A stretch of DNA of 64,000 nucleotides from JAHRAW01 sp965249835. Lineage in GTDB: Bacteria > Pseudomonadota > Gammaproteobacteria > Arenicellales > Poriferihabitantaceae. The notes beneath the pieces were generated by a model. It did no database searches. It worked only from the letters and a program-made list of their open reading frames with translations, and had not been told where the DNA came from. Positions 17,909-24,535 of the stretch are shown in pieces (position 1 is the first letter of the stretch; the number at the start of each line of letters is the position of its first letter). Both the position numbers and the translations under genes were made by a program. The stretch is taken from assembly GCA_965249835.1 (NCBI GenBank), contig CBDFMY010000001.1, positions 62,001 to 126,000 on the forward strand, given 5' to 3'.

Positions 17909-19155
17909 TTATTTTTTTCCCAGAGAGTCCTTACGGGCAGGGCATACAGGTTCTCCCCAAAACTGAGTGTGCTGTCGCCGGTATAGAGCAACACTCCGCC
18001 CTTAAAACGTTCACCCGTTATTTCTTTTAGTTTACGCAAACCTTTAAAATCTGAATTGGTAATTGTGCCGGATGCCTTTACTTCCACCCCGGCAAGAGCA
18101 GTTGCTCCTCGTTCTATAACAATGTCCACTTCTGCTCTGCTTCTGTCTCTTTCCCTGAAGTGATAGAAAGCATGCCGTTGTATATGCGCGCTTGCTTGTC
18201 TTTGCAACTCTTGCAAAACAAAAGTTTCGAGCAAATGTCCAAGTATATTCCGGTTATCCAAAAGCGCGTCCTTGTTGAAACTCATCAGAGCGCAAATGAC
18301 TCCCGTATCTCTCAAATGAATTTTTGGAGTTTTTGTAATTCGTTTTTTATAATTGCCGTGCCAGGCCGGTATTCTTTCCAAGAGGAACATTTTTTCAAGC
18401 AATACCAAATAGTTTTGGATTGTTAGTCTGTTTAACTTAAATGAAGATGCCAGATTGTTAATATTTAACAGTTGGGCTGTTTGTGCGGCGGCTAATTCAA
18501 GCAATTTGGGCAAAGCATCCAGAGCGTGAATGTTGGAGATAAGAGGCGCATCTTTCTCAACAAGCGTCTCAATATATGCCTGATACCAGTTGCTTCTTCT
18601 TGTTGCCGGTCGCCGGATAGCCGCCGGATAGCCACCGGCCATAATGCGCTCAATTATTTTTGACTCTGACGGTAAGTTTTGCTTAACGGTGAAGTTCGGA
18701 GAAAACAAATCATCAAGAAACCTGAGAGGGGTTTGCTCAAGTTCACTCTGTGAAAAGGGATGCAGTTGAACAATATCCATTCGTCCCGCGAGTGACTCTT
18801 TTATCGGCCTCATTTGTAGCAAGTCCACTGATCCGGTCAGCATAAACCGCCCGGCCGAGCGATTGCGGTCAACCGAAAGTTTGATTGAAGGAAAAAGCCC
18901 GGGAGCTAGTTGTGCCTCATCCAGAATAACTCGCTCCGGTAATGAATTAACAAACCCCACAGGGTCTGCCACCGCGTAGTTTCTTGTATTGTCATCATCA
19001 AGTGTAAAGTATTGATAGCCCAACCGTTTTCCCACCATCTGGGCGAGAGTTGTTTTGCCGCATTGCCGAGGCCCCTGTATCAAAACAACGGGTGAATCCT
19101 TCAAGGATTCTTTCAATCTTGGCTCGACATGGCGTTTGTAGGGTTTTTTGATCAT
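17905..19155 (-). CDS. AAA ATPase with DUF4143 domain
   Basis: A 416-aa protein with Walker A GPRQCGKTT (residues 28-36), Walker B-like VILDEAQ, and the sensor segment FMLTGSVDLLQM. The C-terminal DUF4143 part carries a restriction-like EVDIVIERG...AGVEVKASG pattern (around residues 345-370) that may bind or cut nucleic acid. This large family is poorly characterised and often sits in mobile or defence DNA. The start codon directly abuts the last of five 23-bp tandem repeats, with no ordinary ribosome-binding site. It is coupled to hsdR by a GTGA overlap, so it is the most recent occupant of the slot just before hsdR. Confidence 0.88.
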   Translation of the reverse strand: MIKKPYKRHVEPRLKESLKDSPVVLIQGPRQCGKTTLAQMVGKRLGYQYFTLDDDNTRNYAVADPVGFVNSLPERVILDEAQLAPGLFPSIKLSVDRNRSAGRFMLTGSVDLLQMRPIKESLAGRMDIVQLHPFSQSELEQTPLRFLDDLFSPNFTVKQNLPSESKIIERIMAGGYPAAIRRPATRRSNWYQAYIETLVEKDAPLISNIHALDALPKLLELAAAQTAQLLNINNLASSFKLNRLTIQNYLVLLEKMFLLERIPAWHGNYKKRITKTPKIHLRDTGVICALMSFNKDALLDNRNILGHLLETFVLQELQRQASAHIQRHAFYHFRERDRSRAEVDIVIERGATALAGVEVKASGTITNSDFKGLRKLKEITGERFKGGVLLYTGDSTLSFGENLYALPVRTLWEKNK

Positions 19156-19270
19156 TGTGCTGATTGTTACTTTATGTATGTGCTAACTGTTAGTTTATAG
19201 ATGTGCTAATTGTTAATCAATACATGTGCTAATTGTTACTTTATGTATGTGCTAATTGTTAGTTTGACGG
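19156..19270. repeat. Five tandem 23-bp repeats directly upstream of the AAA ATPase start
   Basis: Units start at 19156, 19179, 19202, 19225 and 19248, each beginning TGTGCTAATTGTTA (first two with one change) and ending in a variable ATA-rich tail. Read on the minus strand, the array runs straight into the ATG of the AAA gene (TAACAATTAGCACA then ATG). There are no unique spacers, so it is not a CRISPR. It may be a multi-site operator for autoregulation. Confidence 0.88.
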
Positions 19271-19337
19271 GTGGCTGGGGAAGGTTGGGTGGCGTTTTAG
19301 GGGGGCTTTCCGGTTGTTTTCCCACTGTTCGGGGGAA

Positions 19338-19408
19338 TAAGGGCATAGCCCTGTTTTTCAGTAGTTTGATGGCGTGGTCTTCAACATCGGACTCGGAGAG
19401 GGGGTCAT
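19338..19408 (-). pseudogene. Degenerate hsdR 5'-end fragment (copy 1)
   Basis: On the minus strand the bases after ATG at 19408 align with the first ~24 codons of the intact hsdR (SESDVE, then AIKLLK). About two single-base deletions break the frame. Its ATG overlaps the stop of the OLD-like gene as ATGA, the same coupling that intact hsdR has with its neighbour. It is best read as a relic of an hsdR gene that once followed the OLD-like gene directly. Confidence 0.75.
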
Positions 19409-21262
19409 TGAGCGTCAGGAGGATTTATTTTTTTCAGCAGAGTGCTCAACACGGTTGTGATTTTTTCTTCATTTGTGTCTGCCTTTCTAATATTTTTTAT
19501 ACATTCGTTTTTTATATCTTTAATTATTGATTTAGAATTTTCACTGCCAACATTATTTCTTGCAAAGTGATCTTTTATAGATTTAATTCTATTTGTTTGC
19601 AAATCTAATCCATCAATACTGATATTATTTTCGCTCAGTATTTTTTCAACTATATTGAAAAAATAATCTTGCTTATAAAAGTCTTCAATAGTGATTTCTT
19701 CACTGTTTAAATCGCTATAGGTATACCAATAATCAGGATTTCCCATATCCCTCTTTTTTTGCTTGGCAGACTGGTCAGCATCAGACAAAATAAAATATTT
19801 TCTATCTACTAAATCAAGAATTGAAATAACATGTCCAATGTGTTTCACTCCGCCCGTAAAGCACTTGCCAAAGTTGCTCCACTCTTTGCCTTTCATAAAT
19901 AAATTAAGAGTTTTTTTGTCAGTATATCCTTCTAATAAAATATTTACCTTCTTTAGATTTTCGTAGATTGAATATCCTATAGCTCTATAAATATTTTCAG
20001 CGGATGATGTGCCATCCTCTTTTGCAATTTCAATTCTTGTTTCTTCTTTTTCTTTGGTAACGATCAAGTTATTTTCTATATTTTCTGTATCAATCATCGA
20101 TATAGAATGAGTTGCATAAACCACCAGGTTGTTTTTACCCAGATCTATCAGTTTGTTTCGTAAATCTTTAGCGCTACTGGGGTGTAGGCCAGTCTCTGGT
20201 TCATCAATTACAATTAATTGTTCGTCCATTGCATCTTCTTTGTCTAGTATGCTCATCATCAATAAAAATGATACCAATCTGCGGAAACCATCGCTTCTTT
20301 GTGTGAAGTCAAATGCATTTACTTCTTTAATTCCGATGGCTATATTTTCTCCATCCGCGCGGAGCTCTATTGCAACTTTCTCTTGCCTCTTTCCAGTTTT
20401 TCTTAATGTATTTATTTGTGTCATTGCTTATTTTGTTAAGTAAGTTTCTAAGGCTGTTAGTTCCTTTGCTTTTTTCTTCCGTAAGTTTGCTTTGAATATC
20501 CTCTTTTTTGATGTTTGATAGTAAAAACATGCTCAGTAATGGAAGGCACATATCTGGATTGCCAGCAAATTCGTTTTGGTTAACATAGCTAGGTAAGTCA
20601 TGCTCACTTGCTGAGTATTCCCAATTAACGACGGGGAATATGTAGTTATCAGGAACGGCATTTTCTTTTATAATTTCTCTTAAACAACCATTAATATCCT
20701 CAATCGTTACCTTAGACAAAAAAGGCTTTACGGCTTCTTGTTTTTCACTGCTTAATTTATTAATATAACTTTGATTTACAAAAGAATTAGTTGGTGGAAA
20801 AAATTCAAGTTCTTCAGGTATTTGATTGGCGACACGATACCACTGATCGACTGTTTTTACTGTTCCCAATGCCCAAAAACTCCAATATCCTGCTTTATCA
20901 GGATGAATAACATACAGAATATATTTTGCATTCTTTTCAACAAATTCCCGAACGGTTAAATTGTCAGTTAATCGATCATCTATTCCTGCAGGAAATAGTT
21001 TATAAAATTTATCGGAACAATCTTGAATTTCCTCTGAATGTAGAGATAAAACAAATAAAACCTTTGCTATGCCATCATGTATTTCCCTTTTATCTGTGCT
21101 CTCAAATTTGTGTTCTCCAGATAATAAATTCAAAACTTTTAATATATTTGATTTCCCACTTTCATTCTTTCCAACCAAAACCATGTGTCTAGTTTTGGTG
21201 AAACTAATCACCATTTCTTTTATGGAACGGAAACCATGTATTTCAACTTTCTCTAATCTCAT
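19405..21262 (-). pseudogene. OLD-family ATPase/TOPRIM nuclease, interrupted by a frameshift
   Basis: Two overlapping frames together make one OLD-like protein of about 610 aa. The first (20327-21262) starts MRLEKVEIHGFRSI with Walker A VGKNESGKSN (residues 30-39). The second (19405-20424) has Walker B LIVIDEPETGLHP, ATHS, and a TOPRIM domain with LLEGYTDKK and the DxD of FILSDADQS. The frames switch near 20385-20405, where NWK joins RQEKVAIEL, next to an A-rich stretch. OLD nucleases are anti-phage proteins; the Gabija ATPase GajA is related but needs a helicase partner that is absent here. The start lies 3 nt after an hsdS tail relic and the stop overlaps an hsdR relic, so it arrived inside a related R-M operon. 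It could be a real mutation, an assembly error or a recoding site. Confidence 0.78.
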
Positions 21263-21265
21263 TTG

Positions 21266-21523
21266 TCAGCCTGCAGTTTTCAGTTGGTTCATTTTACCTA
21301 CGCCGCGCATCAACTTTAGCAACAAGAGTGTCGCATAAATTTTGTGGAGCATGGGTTCGGGATTGAAATTATCAATCGCAGTTTTCAGGCGGTCGAGTAA
21401 AACAACCTCGGAAAGATTGCCCCTTTCAGGCGTCTGTTCCTCCAGCGACAGATACGCATAGCCCTGCTTTTTCAGCAGTTCTATGGCGAAATTTTCAACA
21501 TCGGATTCGTAGAGAGCATTCAT
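21266..21523 (-). pseudogene. Chimeric relic: hsdR 5' end joined to hsdS 3' end
   Basis: An 85-codon open frame. Residues 1-56 closely match the intact HsdR N-terminus (LYESDVENFAIELLKKQGYA and on to DRLKTAI). The rest (about 57-85) instead resembles the HsdS C-terminus: ATLLLLKLMRGVGKM aligns with DTLLPKLMTGQIKV of the hsdS at 27057, also at base level. Such a join cannot be a functional subunit; it marks a deletion or recombination between R-M genes. The start overlaps (ATGA) a 36-codon frame at 21520-21630 that itself overlaps the Fic 3' end. Confidence 0.75.
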
Positions 21524-21616
21524 TTAATACGGTCACTGCTTGACCCAAGGCATATCGCTTGGTCAATGCCAACGAAATGGTCTGAATCCTGAGCGGTTTT
21601 CGACTTTGCTTGCGTT

Positions 21617-22519
21617 TCAAGCGCGTTCATAATTCTGTCCAATTTTCCACACTTCCTTTTCTCTAAATGCCGGTATGGTCTGACGGCGGGCGGCGTTGGT
21701 AACGGAAGGAGCGGAAAGTTTGTTTTGCTTGATGTAATCCGATAAACGGATAATTTTTTCGCCTCTCAAGTAGGTCGTTCGCTTGTGCAAAGACTCCAGC
21801 AAGCCCACAGATAAAATTCTTTCCATGGTTTTTGTTTCTTGTCTATCGTTGTAATCGCGAAATGCCTGATAGTAGGTTGCCTTTGCTTTGTTGCGTATGG
21901 TAATGCGAGGAAATTCCAGTTCCAGTAACTGCATGTTTATAATCTCCCGCCCTATGCGGCCGTTGCCGTCACAAAACGGATGGATCGTTTCAAAATCCAG
22001 ATGAAACTTTGCTACTTTGTCCAAAAAATAGGTATCAAGGTCGCTCGCATAAATAAGCATGGTTTCATGAATCATCATGGCGACATGCTCCGGATGCGGG
22101 GCTATGTGCATTCCCACTCGCACATATTCGCCTTTTTGTCGGAAGCGACCGGCAATAGAGTCGTCAATGCCAGAGATAAGCATGTTATGTAATGAAAGTA
22201 TCAGTTCTGAAGTGAGCGGTTCGGTTCTGGTTTTGCCGTGTATGTAGTCAATAACCCGCGCCAAATTCTTGGCTTCAAACACCTCCCGCACGGATACATT
22301 GCGGGAAAGTTCCATCCCCAATAAAATTTTCTCCGTCTCTTTAAGTGTCAAAGTAGAGTTTTCTATGGCGTTGGAGTTGTAGACGCTTTCAGACACTTCC
22401 GCCTCACCCAACAAGGTCAAAAGAGATTCTTTGCCGCCTTTTAAGGCGGCATATTCTTCCCGTAAGGATTTGATTCTTTTTCGCAGAGGGTGGGAGATTG
22501 CCATATCTCTATTTTGCAC
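21617..22519 (-). CDS. Fic-domain protein (AMPylator) with N-terminal inhibitory motif
   Basis: A 300-aa class II Fic protein. The catalytic loop HPFCDGNGRIGR spans residues 180-191, with His180 the general base. The self-inhibition motif SNAIEN (Ser49, Glu53, Asn54) lies ahead of it and normally blocks ATP binding. The C-terminal ~70 residues look like a winged helix-turn-helix, suggesting autoregulation. Fic proteins transfer AMP (or other nucleotides) to target proteins and often act as toxins or stress switches. The first ATG at 22519 or the one at 22504 could be used. It stands as its own unit within the R-M cargo region, with inverted repeats upstream. Confidence 0.92.
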   Translation of the reverse strand: MQNRDMAISHPLRKRIKSLREEYAALKGGKESLLTLLGEAEVSESVYNSNAIENSTLTLKETEKILLGMELSRNVSVREVFEAKNLARVIDYIHGKTRTEPLTSELILSLHNMLISGIDDSIAGRFRQKGEYVRVGMHIAPHPEHVAMMIHETMLIYASDLDTYFLDKVAKFHLDFETIHPFCDGNGRIGREIINMQLLELEFPRITIRNKAKATYYQAFRDYNDRQETKTMERILSVGLLESLHKRTTYLRGEKIIRLSDYIKQNKLSAPSVTNAARRQTIPAFREKEVWKIGQNYERA

Positions 22520-22595
22520 TAATTCACTTAAATATACTAAAAATGCGTGAATTTATACCGGTAAACAGGGTGTATTCACGGGTTTTAGTGCGAAT
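22505..22595 (-). promoter_or_regulatory. Inverted-repeat operator region upstream of fic
   Basis: Two diverging copies of a GGT(A)TA-ATTCACG-TTTTAG motif lie at about 22540-22590, plus a TGCACTAATTCACTTA element at 22516-22531 next to the start codon. The spacing suggests dimer or tetramer binding. The C-terminal helix-turn-helix of Fic is a candidate ligand, which is inference. Confidence 0.45.
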
Positions 22596-22627
22596 TCTTC
22601 TACATCGGATTCGTAAAGGGTTGTCAT
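22553..22627 (-). pseudogene. Short hsdR 5'-end fragment (copy 3)
   Basis: ATG at 22627 begins TLYESDVEEFA, matching intact HsdR residues 3-13 almost base for base, then diverges to a stop after 24 codons. The match also continues about 20 bases upstream of the start codon (the CTCTGGG region before the intact hsdR start), so more than coding sequence was copied. It separates the TIR module from fic. Confidence 0.75.
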
Positions 22628-22664
22628 TTATGCTATTGCCCAGAGAAACTGGCGAGGATTTCTC

Positions 22665-23165
22665 CTACTGTCCCGCTTGTTGTGCTGCTTTTTCGATCCA
22701 ATTTCCCAGGTTTTGATATCCATTATCGTTGACCCAGTCATAATAACTACTGCAAGGATAAGTAAGCACTCCAGTGTTTGACACCCAACCAAACTGTACA
22801 GTAAAAGGGTCTTCCCCTTTGCGGCCTAAATTCCTATTTTGGTCTTTTACATTATGGATATAAACGCCCAGCAAACCGTTTTGTTTTTCTATGCTTTTCT
22901 CGATTTCATATTTCACCCATCTGCTGCGACAAGTTTGGTTTCCGATGAGTACGCAAGTTACGGATGTTCCGTGTAATTGTTCGTTTATCCATGCCTTAAT
23001 TTGCGAATCTGATGCCCTCTTGAATTGCTCAATGTTTGCGCTGTCAACAAATCCAGCATTTGTATAATTTCCTTTTGAAACCCAACTCTTACGAACCTGA
23101 TTAACTTGCCAAACATCGTCCCAATCGAAACTAAAAAATACTTTTCTCATTTTAACTGCCCTCAA
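22665..23165 (-). CDS. TIR-like protein (MTH538/ThsB-like family)
   Basis: A 166-aa single-domain protein resembling the MTH538 TIR-like family that includes Thoeris ThsB. RKVFFSFDWDDVWQVNQVRK opens the fold, VTCVLIGNQTCRSRWVKYEI holds the conserved Ser/Trp region and a candidate catalytic Glu, and GLLGVYIHNVKD follows. ThsB proteins make NAD-derived signals that activate an effector during phage infection. Here the likely partner is the small membrane protein just upstream, with a 4-nt overlap. No SIR2-type ThsA is visible. M6 (position 23150) may be the true start. Confidence 0.82.
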   Translation of the reverse strand: MRAVKMRKVFFSFDWDDVWQVNQVRKSWVSKGNYTNAGFVDSANIEQFKRASDSQIKAWINEQLHGTSVTCVLIGNQTCRSRWVKYEIEKSIEKQNGLLGVYIHNVKDQNRNLGRKGEDPFTVQFGWVSNTGVLTYPCSSYYDWVNDNGYQNLGNWIEKAAQQAGQ

Positions 23166-23572
23166 TAATAGATTTTTAGAACTGTAAAAAAACTTAATAT
23201 AAATAAAGTTTCAAACACATAAAATATAATTAGTGTTGTGGATAACAGAGATGCCGAATAACTATTTTCAGAGTTTTTTGTATGCTCCATAGAAAAATCG
23301 GTTGTTTCCTGTTGCCTAACCCTATTATAAACATCTACGAACAGATTTTCTTGCCAAATAAAATAGCCATCCAGGACCCAAAATCCAATTACAGGGACAA
23401 GGAATATCAGGATAATCAAATCGACTTGTAGAGCGTTTCTTGAGATAAAAAATATTCCGGCAGCCAATACAGCGAGACTCCAACCTTTCACTAAAAAAGA
23501 GTTATGCCCCAACCGGTTGATAATACCTTGAATGATTTCCAAGTGCTTCACTACTCGTTCTGCATCATTCAT
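23162..23572 (-). CDS. Small membrane protein paired with TIR protein, candidate effector
   Basis: A 136-aa protein with an N-terminal helix (AERVVKHLEIIQGIINRLGH), two close transmembrane segments at about residues 28-47 and 49-67, a soluble loop and a third segment near residues 108-132. Function is not established. Its tight coupling (4-nt overlap) to a TIR signal-producing protein suggests a membrane-disrupting effector or anchor. It is AT-richer than the core genes, as is the whole cargo block. Confidence 0.62.
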   Translation of the reverse strand: MNDAERVVKHLEIIQGIINRLGHNSFLVKGWSLAVLAAGIFFISRNALQVDLIILIFLVPVIGFWVLDGYFIWQENLFVDVYNRVRQQETTDFSMEHTKNSENSYSASLLSTTLIIFYVFETLFILSFFTVLKIYY

Positions 23573-23611
23573 AATTTACTCTCATCATTCTGATACCACA
23601 TGCAGTGGATT

Positions 23612-24535
23612 TTATACTCCTGTTTTATTAAATGCTTCTCCAAAATCAATTTTTCCATTTTTCATGTCATTTCGTGCTTGCAATATTTCATCTTCTGTGG
23701 GCAACCCAGTAACAACAATTTTGCAATCAATCGCCAATCGGTTCAGGAATTGATTGATTTCATTGATTAGATGTTCTCGCAAAATTGCTTGCGCCCATCT
23801 AAAGCTCAGCATTTTATAAACCAGGTAAAATTCTGTACATTCTTCTGTAGAAGAACTCTTTCTATTCCAACCCCATTTATTGGTCACCCTGTTAGTATAG
23901 GCTTCGTTATTTTCCCTGTATTTGCTGTGATCATAATCTGTAGACATTTCCCCGCGTTCTAAGTGTCGCTTATAAAATTCTGGCACAAAACGGTGACCTC
24001 TTAGTTTCTTTATAATTTTTTTGTGCCCTCTTTTACCACCCAAACGGTTTGGAATTTGTATATTCCATATCTTTTTTTTGTTGATTAGCGTGTACTTTCG
24101 TTTCCACAAACCTCGGTCACCTGCTGGGATAATTTGCAGATACCACGAGAATATCCGGAAGAGATTTTTTGATGGAAACCAGGAAATATGGGTATCGTCA
24201 TCATTTTTGATAATCTCGTAGAAAATTTGCCCATCCAAAGATAGTTGTCCGGCCATTTTTTTAACCGCGTCACAGAGCATGTCAGATGTGCTGTTCCTGC
24301 CGTATCTACCTAGTTGTTCTATGATTATTTTTGCTTTTTCACATTCTGACTCTGTACCTTCAAGGGTTACGGTAAAACTTCCTGGTTCATTTGTATGTTC
24401 GTTGGGCGGCATAATAGACAAAGATAAGTCTCGAGTGAACAGAAAGACGTTATTATTTAAATCTTTCTCTTCCGGCAAACTCGGAAAATAAGCAGCCATG
24501 GACGGCCTAACATTTCTTCGTGATGGCAGCATCAT
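23612..24535 (-). CDS. Hypothetical protein, partner of the 842-aa membrane protein
   Basis: A 307-aa soluble protein I do not recognise. It has no signal peptide or membrane segment. A basic, aromatic-rich middle (about residues 140-230, with WKRKYTLINKKKIWNI and RGHKKIIKKLRGHRF) suggests nucleic-acid binding. A helical C-terminal part follows (FRWAQAILREHLINEINQFLNRL). It overlaps the 842-aa gene by 4 nt and should be made together with it. Confidence 0.5.
   Translation of the reverse strand: MMLPSRRNVRPSMAAYFPSLPEEKDLNNNVFLFTRDLSLSIMPPNEHTNEPGSFTVTLEGTESECEKAKIIIEQLGRYGRNSTSDMLCDAVKKMAGQLSLDGQIFYEIIKNDDDTHISWFPSKNLFRIFSWYLQIIPAGDRGLWKRKYTLINKKKIWNIQIPNRLGGKRGHKKIIKKLRGHRFVPEFYKRHLERGEMSTDYDHSKYRENNEAYTNRVTNKWGWNRKSSSTEECTEFYLVYKMLSFRWAQAILREHLINEINQFLNRLAIDCKIVVTGLPTEDEILQARNDMKNGKIDFGEAFNKTGV

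Noticed and set aside
19156..19270. Direct repeats that might be a CRISPR array
   Set aside because: The 23-bp units are contiguous with no unique spacers of constant length, and no cas gene is nearby.
21520..21630. 36-codon minus-strand frame between fic and the hsdR relic
   Set aside because: Too short to support as a gene; its ATGA overlap with the relic is noted but may be chance.
23612..24535. Possible phage portal protein
   Set aside because: A faint likeness in the stretch around DAVKKMAGQLSLDGQIFYEI is too weak, and no other phage structural gene is present.
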